From the NCBI GenBank assembly GCA_003562605.1, contig PWUG01000244.1, positions 1 through 8,129 of the forward strand: a DNA stretch of 8,129 nucleotides. Reading direction: 5' to 3'. A program made the position numbers and the translations under genes. Under the pieces are notes generated by a model. It was not told the origin of the DNA. It saw nothing but the letters and a program-made list of their open reading frames with translations, and did no database searches. Within the stretch, counting starts at the first letter, position 1. The number at the start of each line of letters is the position of its first letter. Shown here piece by piece: positions 1 to 7,427 of the stretch. This stretch comes from Syntrophomonadaceae bacterium (GTDB lineage: Bacteria; Bacillota_D; Dethiobacteria; DTU022).

Positions 1-902
1 GCAGGGTGATTAATGCCTGCACCTGTTGCAGTCAAGACTCTTTCAATCAAAGGCTTTCCTTCGCGAATGGCATTGGTGATAGCAATTGCCGTTCCAACAT
101 TATGGTTGACCACACCGATATCGAGAGGCAACCCGCCTGAAGGAACCTTGCGTCCGGTAGTAACCTGGATGAGCATCTTTTCAGCGCCCTGCGGGTATTT
201 GGTATGAAGGGGCATTACAGTTATGCTTTCCTCTTTGGCAACTGCCTTTTCCATAACCCGGATCGCATCGGTTTTATTATCTTCGATACCAATTACACCC
301 TTCTCGGCGCCCAGGGTTTTAATGATCACCTTTAAACCGAAAACAATTTCTTCAGGCTTCTCGAGCATTACCCGATGATCTGCCGTCAGGTAAGGTTCGC
401 ATTCGGCTCCGTTTATGACAACTATATCAATTGGTTTATCAGGCGGTGGCGAAAGCTTTACATGTGCCGGAAAAGTTGCCCCGCCGAGACCGACAATGCC
501 GGCCTCACGAATTATTTTTCGAAGATCGTCCTGACTGAGCTTGCCCAAATCACCGGCCGGTTTAATACTGTCATCCCAGTGATCCTGCCCGTCAGATTCG
601 ATTGTTATTGCCTGGACAGGGCGGCCGAGGGGATGGTTGTACGGCCCTATAGCGGAAATTGTTCCCGATACGCTGGCATGAATCGGCGCAGAAACAAAAC
701 CACTGCTATCGGCGATTTTTTGGCCTAATTTAACCTCTGTGCCGACATCGATCGATTCAAGCGGTTCACAGGGAGCACCAATATGCTGCTGCAAGGGAAT
801 GACCACTTTGTCGGGTACCTTCATCGCGGTTACCGCCATCGTGGCCGTTATTTCTTTATGGTAATCCGGATGAACGCCTCCTCTAAAGACGGTGTTGCCC
901 AT
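1..902 (-). CDS. rnfC: Electron transport complex protein RnfC, N-terminal 300 residues (3' end beyond the left edge)
   Basis: RnfC is the peripheral, ferredoxin/NADH-side subunit of the membrane Rnf complex, which couples electron transfer between reduced ferredoxin and NAD+ to Na+ or H+ translocation. I translated the minus strand by hand: 300 codons stay open to the window edge. Residues 1-105 look like the RnfC N-terminal barrel-sandwich domain (FRGGVHP at 6-12, QHIGAP at 39-44, APIHASVSG at 72-80). The complex I 51-kDa-like flavin/NADH domain follows, with the family signature GLGGATFPAHVKL at 138-150, GAECEPYLTADHR at 165-177, YPQGAEK at 236-242 and PSGGLP at 254-259. The sequence is cut at the start of the SLBB region (about 287 on), so the C-terminal 4Fe-4S ferredoxin domain is not in the window. 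The ATG at 902-900 is chosen because GGGTGAA lies 8 nt upstream (917-911) and the N-terminus matches the family. rnfC usually heads rnfCDGEAB in Firmicutes, so the rest should lie to the left. Confidence 0.95.
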   Translation of the reverse strand, partial: MGNTVFRGGVHPDYHKEITATMAVTAMKVPDKVVIPLQQHIGAPCEPLESIDVGTEVKLGQKIADSSGFVSAPIHASVSGTISAIGPYNHPLGRPVQAITIESDGQDHWDDSIKPAGDLGKLSQDDLRKIIREAGIVGLGGATFPAHVKLSPPPDKPIDIVVINGAECEPYLTADHRVMLEKPEEIVFGLKVIIKTLGAEKGVIGIEDNKTDAIRVMEKAVAKEESITVMPLHTKYPQGAEKMLIQVTTGRKVPSGGLPLDIGVVNHNVGTAIAITNAIREGKPLIERVLTATGAGINHP

Positions 903-1036
903 AAATTATGTTCACCCTTTCCTGGAAATTTTAAAAAGTATTTTTTACTGCTAATAAACAAATACTATTACGGTTTCGTGATTTCTCTTTAAAGTCCTGC
1001 CTGATTCACCATTTTTCGAACCAGGAACAACGAAAA
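903..1036 (-). other. Intergenic region between folC and rnfC
   Basis: This 134-nt, AT-rich gap separates the folC stop from the rnfC start. It holds a hairpin (1000-1025) and the rnfC ribosome binding site. I see no promoter close to consensus. Weak options on the minus strand are TTTAAA, 17 nt, TAATAG, and an AT-rich stretch with TAAAAT near the rnfC Shine-Dalgarno sequence. The gap is long compared with the 3-nt junctions elsewhere in the window, which suggests, but does not show, that rnfC starts its own transcript. Confidence 0.5.
1000..1025 (-). terminator. Hairpin after folC, possible terminator without a U-tract
   Basis: On the minus strand CCTGGTTC and GAATCAGG pair as an 8-bp stem (one G-U wobble) around a 10-nt loop, starting 12 nt after the folC stop codon. 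The position fits the end of the valS-folC transcript. No run of U follows (the next bases are CAGGACTTTAAAG), so it is not a classic intrinsic terminator. It could instead stabilise the 3' end or be part of an rnfC leader. Confidence 0.3.
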
Positions 1037-2404
1037 TTATTTGCCGGCTAAATCCTGACTCTGCTGCCAGTAGGCACGCACATCACTGACTGTATATAAG
1101 GAACCGGTAACGAGGACAGCATCATCAGGACCGGCCATTTCAAGCGCTTTCTCAAGCGCTTCACCGTGATTGTAAATGACCATGTAATTATTCCGGAGAC
1201 CATAATAATTCACAGCAAAAGCGGCAATTTCTCCGGGGTCAGCCGCACGGGGCAGGATTGGACGCGTGAAAATTATGGTATCTGCCCGTGGCAAAATATG
1301 TTCCAGCATAGCCGCCGTATCTTTGTCAGCAAGCATACCGATTACCAGGATCAACTTTTTATAATTGAAATACTGGGGCAGAGCTGCAGCCAGTTTTTCA
1401 ATCGCTGCAGGGTTATGTGCTCCGTCCATTATCAGAAAGGGCTTTTCGCTTAGGACTTCTAGCCTGCCAGGCCAGTTAGTTTCAGCCAGCCCGCTGCGAA
1501 TAGATGATTCGTCAGCGGAAAAGCCATATTCCTCAAGCAATTCAACAGCAGCCAGGGCCGTAGCAGCATTATTTACCTGGTAGGATCCCCGCAGGGGTAC
1601 GAAAATATTATCCAGCTGTAGCAAAAAGCCCCGGTAAGCGAAATATTGTCCCCCGGCGGTTATCTTTTGAATGATTGCAACCGGTCTTTCAGACATTATT
1701 TCCTCCACTGTTGTCCCGCCCGAATAGATTCGGTGAAACGGCGCCTTAAGTTCACTACAGCGTTTTTCCAGTATGGTTAGAACTCTCCGGTCTTCTGCCG
1801 CTGTGAGCAAAGGCCTGCCCTGCTTTATAATGCCTGCCTTTTCAAGGGCAATCGCTTCAACAGTATTGCCAAGTACATCGGTATGTTCAAGACTGATATT
1901 GGTTATTATACTTAAGATCGGAGTTACAACATTTGTGGCATCCAGCCTCCCGCCTAGGCCGACTTCCAGGATGACCAGGTCAACTTTCCGACGGGCAAAA
2001 TAGGTTAAGGCCAGAGCGGTAACAACTTCAAACTCGGTTAACGGACCCAATTCCTCATTGCAGCTGATCTTATCAACCAGAGGCCGGATTTGATCTACAA
2101 GTTCGACCAGTTGGTGATGATCAATATCAGTGCCATTTACCGCCATCCTATTAGTAAAGGAGAGCAGGTAAGGGGAAGTGTAAAGACCTGTCCGGTATCC
2201 AGCTGCGCGCAGGATTGAAGCAAGCATAGCAGCAGTAGAACCTTTGCCGTTAGTCCCGCCAATATGTACAAAACGCAGCTGATGGTGCGGATTGCCCAGC
2301 ATTTCCAGAAGCACTGTTATGCGTTCCAGCCCCGGCCTGCTCCCAAAGCGGCCCAGTCCATGTATCCAGTCCAGAGCTTCCCTGTAACGCTTATCATTTT
2401 TCAT
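1037..2404 (-). CDS. folC: Bifunctional folylpolyglutamate synthase / dihydrofolate synthase
   Basis: FolC is a cytosolic Mur-ligase-family enzyme that uses ATP to add glutamate to dihydropteroate or to reduced folates, giving polyglutamylated folates that are retained in the cell. The 455-residue length is near the usual size for the family. Visible motifs are the P-loop GGTNGKGST at 49-57, TSPYL at 76-80, TEFEVVTALAL at 123-133, LEVGLGGRLDATN at 146-158, SLEHTDVLG at 171-179 followed by EKAGI at 188-192 (K189 in the position of the usually carbamylated Mg-site lysine), WPGRLE at 311-316 and DGAHNP at 327-332, which begins the C-terminal domain. The ATG at 2404-2402 lies 3 nt after the valS stop, with AGGAG inside the valS end (2421-2417) at a long 12-nt spacing, so translation is probably coupled to valS. 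Whether the enzyme has both activities cannot be decided from sequence. valS-folC is a common Firmicute pair. Confidence 0.97.
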   Translation of the reverse strand: MKNDKRYREALDWIHGLGRFGSRPGLERITVLLEMLGNPHHQLRFVHIGGTNGKGSTAAMLASILRAAGYRTGLYTSPYLLSFTNRMAVNGTDIDHHQLVELVDQIRPLVDKISCNEELGPLTEFEVVTALALTYFARRKVDLVILEVGLGGRLDATNVVTPILSIITNISLEHTDVLGNTVEAIALEKAGIIKQGRPLLTAAEDRRVLTILEKRCSELKAPFHRIYSGGTTVEEIMSERPVAIIQKITAGGQYFAYRGFLLQLDNIFVPLRGSYQVNNAATALAAVELLEEYGFSADESSIRSGLAETNWPGRLEVLSEKPFLIMDGAHNPAAIEKLAAALPQYFNYKKLILVIGMLADKDTAAMLEHILPRADTIIFTRPILPRAADPGEIAAFAVNYYGLRNNYMVIYNHGEALEKALEMAGPDDAVLVTGSLYTVSDVRAYWQQSQDLAGK

Positions 2405-2407
2405 TGG

Positions 2408-5089
2408 CTACCGAAGCTCCTGCAGTCTCTGTCGAAGCTTAATAAGCCTGTTTTCCTGTTCTTCACGCCGTAATTTTTCTTTGCCAACAACCTCGGCAGG
2501 TGCTTTATCAACAAAAGAAGGATTGTTTAATTTGCCCTCCGTCTTTTTAATTTCAGTCAGGACCTGGTTAAGTTCTTTTTCGAGGCGGGCTGTTTCTGCA
2601 TCAAGGTCTATAACTCCTTCCAACGGAAGGTAAACTTCAATCCCTTCAGCAATTATTGCAGTAAGCGCCTGTTTTGGTTTATCTACTTCCTGTTTTATCG
2701 TTAAAGGTTCTGCTGAAGCCAGTTTACCCAGATGATGGCGTTCCTGATCGAGGCAGGCGGCAGCACGACCTCCTGCCCGAACAATTACTTCGGTTTTTTT
2801 ACCGGGTGGCAGCTGAACCTGGCTGCGCAGATTTCTGATAGCCCTGGTTACTTCCTGCAGCAGAGCCATATCGGCTGTTTCTTCAGGGAAAAAGTGCTTC
2901 TTATCAGGCTGCGGCCAGGATGCCACTACAAGAGCTTCTTCTTTACGGTGCGGTAACTGCTGCCATATTTCCTCGGATATAAAGGGCATAAAGGGATGAA
3001 GCATGCGCATAATTCCATCCAGAAGGTATACAAGCAGGCTGCGAGTACGCTGCCTGTCTTCAGCGGCTTCAGCACTATCATCTTTCAGGTATAAGTAATG
3101 CTTGCTCAGCTCGACATACCAGTCACAAAAATCATTCCATATAAATTCATAGATCAATCGGGCCGCTTCACCCAATTCGTATTCTTCGAGCAGGTCAGTC
3201 GCTGTACTTAGTGTTTCATTGAAGCGGTGTAAAATCCATCGATCAGTCCGAAATAAACCGGCGGGCAAATGACCAGGATCGAAATTTGCAAAGGAGGGCT
3301 CTTTTTCATCTTCGTCCATTAAATTCATCAGGACAAAACGCGAGGCGTTCCAGACCTTGTTGGCAAAATTACGACCGGCTTCAACACTTTCCTGCCGGAA
3401 GCGCTGGTCATTTCCGGGAGCCTGGCCGGTAACCAGTGTAAACCGCAGGGTATCTGCACCGTAATCTTCGATTACCTCCAGGGGGTCAATGCCGTTGCCC
3501 AGAGATTTGCTCATTTTACGACCGAGGGGGTCACGTACCAGGCCGGTAATATAGACAGTGTGAAAAGGTTCTTCTTTCATAAAAGCCAGGCCCATAAACA
3601 TCATACGCGCGACCCAGAAATAGATTATATCATAGGCGGTAACAAGAACAGATGTCGGGTAAAAATGATCTAAATCGGGAGTTTTTTCCGGCCAGCCGAG
3701 AGTAGAAAATGGCCACAGGGCCGAGCTGAACCAGGTATCGAGGACATCAGGATCCTGTTCAAGGGAACTGCTCTTGCATGAAGGGCAGGATTCCGGTTCG
3801 CTGTAATCGACGATTACCTCACCGCAGTCACAGTACCAGGCAGGAATGCGATGGCCCCACCAGATCTGGCGAGAAATACACCAATCGCGAATATTTTCGA
3901 CCCAACTCTGGTAGACACGGGTAAAACGTGGTGGAACAAATTGAGTTCGCTTCTCTTCAACAGCTTCCAGGGCCGGCTCGGCCAGGGGTTTCATCTTCAC
4001 GAACCACTGCCGCGAGATAAGCGGTTCGATAACCGTGCGGCAGCGCTGACAGCGGCCAAGGGAGTGTTCATGATCTTCTATTTTCTCCACTAATCCCTGC
4101 CCATGCAGATCAGCTAAAACCTGCTTACGACATTCATAGCGATCAAGCCCCCTGTATGGCCCTGCTGCTTCGGTCATCTTTGCGTCTTCATCAATAATCT
4201 TGATCACTTCGAGGTTGTGACGCTGAGCAATAGCAAAATCGTTTGGATCATGTCCCCGGGTAACCTTGACTGCCCCACTGCCAAATCCAGGATCGACATA
4301 GTCATCTGCAACAATAGGTATTTCCCGGTTCAGAAGGGGCAGGTTCACTTTTTTGCCAACCAGGGGGCTGTAACGTTTATCTTTTGGATGCACCGCTACT
4401 CCACTGTCACCAAGCATTGTCTCCGGGCGGGTTGTTGCTACCGTTATTAAACCCGTGCCGTCTGCCAGCGGATAACGGATATGGGTAATCGATGAAACTT
4501 CGTCTTCATGCTCAACTTCGATATCAGATAGAGCAGTATGGCAGCGAGGGCACCAGTTAATCATGTAATCACCGCGATAAATCAAGCCACGGTGGTATAA
4601 GTCAACAAATACTTTATTTACTGCTTTTGAGCAGCCCTCGTCCATCGTAAAACGTTCACGTGACCAATCACAGGACACTCCAAGCCTGTAAAGCTGCCTT
4701 GTAATCCGGGTGTGGTAAGTATCTTTCCACTGCCAAACCCTCTCCAGGAACTCTTCGCGCCCCAATTCACTACTGCTTATGCCTTCTTCAGCAAGGTGCT
4801 TTTCAACTACATTCTGGGTGGCAATACCGGCATGATCGGTTCCGGGAAGCCATAGTGTATCGTAACCCTGCATGCGGCGCCAGCGGATTAAAATATCCTG
4901 TATCGTATTGTTTAGAGCATGGCCCATATGCAGAGATCCGGTTACGTTTGGAGGAGGAATTACTATGGTATAGGGCTTCTGCCCTGTATCGCGTGCTGCT
5001 TTAAAGTATTCCCCATCAAGCCAAAACTGGTACCTTTCTATTTCAACAGAAGCCGGATTGTAGACAGGTGGCAGCATTGATTCAGACAT
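2408..5089 (-). CDS. valS: Valyl-tRNA synthetase (valine--tRNA ligase)
   Basis: This class Ia synthetase attaches valine to tRNA-Val and edits mischarged threonine. The 893 residues match the normal bacterial length, and the gene appears intact. Order of parts: Rossmann catalytic core with the HIGH-type motif HMGH at 54-57 and LPGTDHAGIATQ at 81-92; a zinc-ribbon-like NWCPRCHTALSDIEVEH at 178-194; the CP1 editing domain with ATTRPETMLGD at 218-228 and GSGAVKVTRGHDPNDF at 270-285; further cysteine pairs at 347/350, 420/422 and 435/438; FWVARMMFMG at 491-500, a ValRS-type stretch; KMSKS at 525-529; the anticodon-binding helical domain with FCDWYVELSK at 654-663 and HPFMPFISEEIW at 698-709; and a C-terminal coiled coil from about 830 to 893. 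The ATG at 5089-5087 is supported by GAGGTGA at 5100-5094; the next Met (residue 5) has no such site. The gene is transcribed from its own promoter, with folC directly downstream. Confidence 0.99.
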   Translation of the reverse strand: MSESMLPPVYNPASVEIERYQFWLDGEYFKAARDTGQKPYTIVIPPPNVTGSLHMGHALNNTIQDILIRWRRMQGYDTLWLPGTDHAGIATQNVVEKHLAEEGISSSELGREEFLERVWQWKDTYHTRITRQLYRLGVSCDWSRERFTMDEGCSKAVNKVFVDLYHRGLIYRGDYMINWCPRCHTALSDIEVEHEDEVSSITHIRYPLADGTGLITVATTRPETMLGDSGVAVHPKDKRYSPLVGKKVNLPLLNREIPIVADDYVDPGFGSGAVKVTRGHDPNDFAIAQRHNLEVIKIIDEDAKMTEAAGPYRGLDRYECRKQVLADLHGQGLVEKIEDHEHSLGRCQRCRTVIEPLISRQWFVKMKPLAEPALEAVEEKRTQFVPPRFTRVYQSWVENIRDWCISRQIWWGHRIPAWYCDCGEVIVDYSEPESCPSCKSSSLEQDPDVLDTWFSSALWPFSTLGWPEKTPDLDHFYPTSVLVTAYDIIYFWVARMMFMGLAFMKEEPFHTVYITGLVRDPLGRKMSKSLGNGIDPLEVIEDYGADTLRFTLVTGQAPGNDQRFRQESVEAGRNFANKVWNASRFVLMNLMDEDEKEPSFANFDPGHLPAGLFRTDRWILHRFNETLSTATDLLEEYELGEAARLIYEFIWNDFCDWYVELSKHYLYLKDDSAEAAEDRQRTRSLLVYLLDGIMRMLHPFMPFISEEIWQQLPHRKEEALVVASWPQPDKKHFFPEETADMALLQEVTRAIRNLRSQVQLPPGKKTEVIVRAGGRAAACLDQERHHLGKLASAEPLTIKQEVDKPKQALTAIIAEGIEVYLPLEGVIDLDAETARLEKELNQVLTEIKKTEGKLNNPSFVDKAPAEVVGKEKLRREEQENRLIKLRQRLQELR

Positions 5090-5093
5090 GTGG

Positions 5094-5100
5094 TCACCTC
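5094..5100 (-). promoter_or_regulatory. Ribosome binding site of valS
   Basis: GAGGTGA on the minus strand ends 4 nt before the ATG at 5089 (7 nt counted from GAGG). It decides for Met1 over Met5 of ValS. Confidence 0.8.
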
Positions 5101-5138
5101 GTTTAAGTTCTCTGTACTCATCTGATACACACTAAATA

Positions 5139-5167
5139 ATTATACTTCTGCATCTCTTCAAACACAA
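5139..5167 (-). promoter_or_regulatory. Sigma-A-type promoter of valS-folC
   Basis: On the minus strand TTGTGT (5167-5162) and a perfect TATAAT (5144-5139) are separated by exactly 17 nt, a near-consensus housekeeping promoter. Initiation about 7 nt past the -10 would place the start near 5132 and give a leader of roughly 43 nt before valS. That is far too short for a T-box. The -35 element lies about 28 nt beyond the stop codon of the upstream response regulator gene. Confidence 0.8.
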
Positions 5168-5195
5168 GGTTCTATTCGGAATATCGCAGTGACCT

Positions 5196-6119
5196 TTATT
5201 TCTTAATATCCCAGTATAGGGCATTTATAAACTGCTTAATGTTAACCCGTGTTTTGGTCGGGGTTTCCTGTTCCTGTTCAATCTCTTTCATTTTAAGACG
5301 AAGTTCGCCAAAATCGAAATACTTTGGCCCATACCTCTCAAAAGTTGGGTTATTATAATCTTCCATGCCGAGAGCTGCGATATGCTCCATGGCATGCTTG
5401 ATAGCCCGGCGCACTCGCTGTTCTATAGCACGCATATCTGTTTTTTTATCTTCTTCCCGGAGATATTTTTCCTGTACTGCCTGGTAGAGATCTTTTAAAT
5501 GCCTGTATTCACCGAGGTATTTTTCGATATCTGGTACTGTGTTCAAAAATAGTATAATCTGAACAAGGTCGTGACTACCCGGCTCGCCAATCAATCCAAG
5601 ATCGGCGAGGGTTTCCCGCGTCCTCTCCTTGATTGTGGTCTGATCAAGGTTATGAGCCCCGGAAACACCGGTAGGCTGTTTTATGCTGCTGATCTGATCA
5701 AGAGCTGCAATAGATTTACGCATTTGTTCAAATGAACGTTCCATCTTTAAACGTTCGGTAATTCCTTTAATCACGGATATTACTTCAATCTTATTGATCG
5801 GCTTGTTGATATAGAACTCTATGCCCGCAGCATAAGCCTGGGCAACCATTTCTTTTTTTTCAACCTGCGAGATCATCATTATCTTGCCCTTGAAATCCCG
5901 CTTTCTGAGCTGCTCAACTATTTCGATACCGTCTTTACCCGGCATCAAAAGATCAATGAGCAGTATATCAGGTTGATGGTATAGAATTGTCCCTACCACA
6001 TTGCCATGCCCGTCGGGAAGTTCACCAATCACTTCGCCAAGCTGTTCATCCTCGATGATCTGAGCCAGGATGCGTCGGCAGGCAAGATCATCGTCTAAGA
6101 TAAAAAAAGTAAACTCCAT
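5196..6119 (-). CDS. Response regulator with YcbB/GlnL-type C-terminal DNA-binding region
   Basis: This 307-residue cytosolic regulator pairs with the sensor kinase encoded just upstream. Residues 1-120 form a CheY-like receiver: acidic cluster D9-D10-D11, phosphoacceptor D56 in LLIDLLMPGKDG (53-64), switch residue S84 in MMIS and K106 in INKP. A charged linker of about 120-160 leads to a helical C-terminal region (about 160-300) with TRETLADLGLIGEPGSHDL and RRAIKHAMEHIAALGMEDYNNPTFERYGPKYFDF. I recognise this as the YcbB type found in Bacillus GlnL, which has a similar overall length. It has no typical OmpR winged-helix or NarL-type HTH. In Bacillus GlnL activates glutamine-use genes; the target here is unknown. 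The ATG at 6119-6117 has GGAGGG (6131-6126) 6 nt upstream, and the gene starts 3 nt after the kinase stop. No terminator hairpin is seen after its TAA. Confidence 0.88.
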   Translation of the reverse strand: MEFTFFILDDDLACRRILAQIIEDEQLGEVIGELPDGHGNVVGTILYHQPDILLIDLLMPGKDGIEIVEQLRKRDFKGKIMMISQVEKKEMVAQAYAAGIEFYINKPINKIEVISVIKGITERLKMERSFEQMRKSIAALDQISSIKQPTGVSGAHNLDQTTIKERTRETLADLGLIGEPGSHDLVQIILFLNTVPDIEKYLGEYRHLKDLYQAVQEKYLREEDKKTDMRAIEQRVRRAIKHAMEHIAALGMEDYNNPTFERYGPKYFDFGELRLKMKEIEQEQETPTKTRVNIKQFINALYWDIKK

Positions 6120-6122
6120 TAG

Positions 6123-7427
6123 CTACCCTCCGGTTAAACTGGAAACTGGGATTAAGATGATGAAACATTTTTCAGACGGGGTTTCCCGGAAACTCACTTT
6201 GCCTCGAAAACTTTCAACAAGGCCTTTTACGTAAGCAAGACCGATCCCGGTAGATGGCACCCCTTCCGTTGAAAACTTGGTCGTGAATCCAAGCTCGAAT
6301 ATAAGCGCCCGATCGCGCTCTTTCACCGGGTTTCCGTTATCACAGACATATATTCTGAGCACTTTTCCTTTGCGCTTAACCCCGAGACGGATATAACCCT
6401 CAGTGGAAATAGCTTCAACAGCATTGGAAACCAGGTTATTAAGAATTGCCAACAGGGGGTAAATCTGCTCAATTTCCAGGTCTTCTTCAATACTCAGGTT
6501 AAACTGGACCATTTTCTCCAGGTTCTGACTGTAACTTCGGTTAGTTTTTATGACCAGGTCTATTAGATCGGAAAGCTTCATAACCGGTTTTTCTTTTCTG
6601 ATCTTAAGAACTTCTCCGAGTCCGGCCAGGATACGTACAGTATCCTTTTTAACCTCATGAACTTCTTCGGCCACCTCCAGAGCGGCCCTTTCCATAGAGC
6701 GATCGGCCAATTTCAATTCCTTTAACTGCTTGTGTAAATTATAGCTCTTTGCCATTATGTTTTCTATATTTTCCATTGATTTTTGCATGTAAAAAAGCTC
6801 ATCGTAGAGCTCGGAGGCTACGATCAGCATTTTTTCATAGCTTGCTTTTTGCTGTTCATCGAGAACCATTGTTTTCTGGAACTGGCTGATATTGACCAGG
6901 CTGGTTACTAGAAACACCTGAACGGAAGACATCAGAATTAAAATAATGATATTGTCTATGACTACAATTTCCTGATAAGGGACTCTGACCAGGGCTTCGA
7001 CAAAGTTCGATACCGTCACCGCACCACCTAGGTAAAGAATCAGGGGCACAGAAAATTTACGCGCCCCTTCCCTTATTCCACCAATTTTAAGAATAATCGA
7101 CAACAGTAGGAAATAAACTACCCCTGAATACTGGTGGGCCATCATAAAAGTAAAGTAGTCGCGAGGCAACCAGAAGAAGTAATCCAAACCCACTCTTAAA
7201 AGCAGGGTTGACACTGCTACAAGAATTGCAGTGGGGATAATTAATAGATGATTAAGGCTGAGAATAGCATAAACAAAAACTACCGTGCCAATTGAAAAGC
7301 GAAACGGCCCGATGTCTGTTACAATAAAAAGTTCTGTGGCAATTACGGTAACCGTAACAACAAGAATAACCTTTTTATTGAGGGGTTTGAGCAGATACTC
7401 CGATACCCTGTTCCTGGCCCTCCTCAT
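6123..7427 (-). CDS. Polytopic membrane sensor histidine kinase, GlnK/YcbA-like
   Basis: This is the sensor partner of the response regulator 3 nt downstream. With the ATG at 7427-7425 it has 434 residues. A basic N-terminus (RRARNR) precedes about five or six hydrophobic segments (roughly 20-38, 46-78 which may be two, 100-115, 126-146, 154-179) with short loops and no large extracellular sensor domain. A coiled-coil-like linker (about 182-250) leads to the phosphoacceptor region AEEVHEVKKDTVRI with H257, resembling the HEIKKD box of YcbA/GlnK kinases. The ATPase domain follows: N-box NNLVSNAVEAI (330-340), DNG at 363-365, F-box IFELGFTTKF (376-385) and G2 box GIGLAYVKG (394-402). The reading frame is open to an ATG at 7541, but that start would overlap conserved korC codons by 167 nt and adds an unlikely N-terminus. 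The chosen ATG overlaps korC by 53 nt and has no clear Shine-Dalgarno sequence; GTG codons at 7472-7467 are alternatives. The signal is unknown. Confidence 0.85.
   Translation of the reverse strand: MRRARNRVSEYLLKPLNKKVILVVTVTVIATELFIVTDIGPFRFSIGTVVFVYAILSLNHLLIIPTAILVAVSTLLLRVGLDYFFWLPRDYFTFMMAHQYSGVVYFLLLSIILKIGGIREGARKFSVPLILYLGGAVTVSNFVEALVRVPYQEIVVIDNIIILILMSSVQVFLVTSLVNISQFQKTMVLDEQQKASYEKMLIVASELYDELFYMQKSMENIENIMAKSYNLHKQLKELKLADRSMERAALEVAEEVHEVKKDTVRILAGLGEVLKIRKEKPVMKLSDLIDLVIKTNRSYSQNLEKMVQFNLSIEEDLEIEQIYPLLAILNNLVSNAVEAISTEGYIRLGVKRKGKVLRIYVCDNGNPVKERDRALIFELGFTTKFSTEGVPSTGIGLAYVKGLVESFRGKVSFRETPSEKCFIILIPVSSLTGG
6126..6131 (-). promoter_or_regulatory. Ribosome binding site of the response regulator gene
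   Basis: GGAGGG on the minus strand lies in the last codons of the kinase gene, 6 nt before the regulator ATG at 6119. The kinase stop codon TAG lies in the spacer, a typical arrangement for translational coupling of a kinase/regulator pair. Confidence 0.8.

Noticed and set aside
375..728. 117-residue plus-strand open frame opposite rnfC
   Set aside because: The minus strand carries clear RnfC motifs throughout this stretch.
953..990. Sigma-A promoter for rnfC
   Set aside because: Only poor matches (TTTAAA/TAATAG with 17-nt spacing, or TTGTTT with a weak -10) are present in an AT-rich stretch, so I did not list one as a feature.
5090..5195. T-box riboswitch before valS
   Set aside because: The gap is too short, the promoter lies inside it, and no T-box-like sequence or terminator/antiterminator pair is seen.
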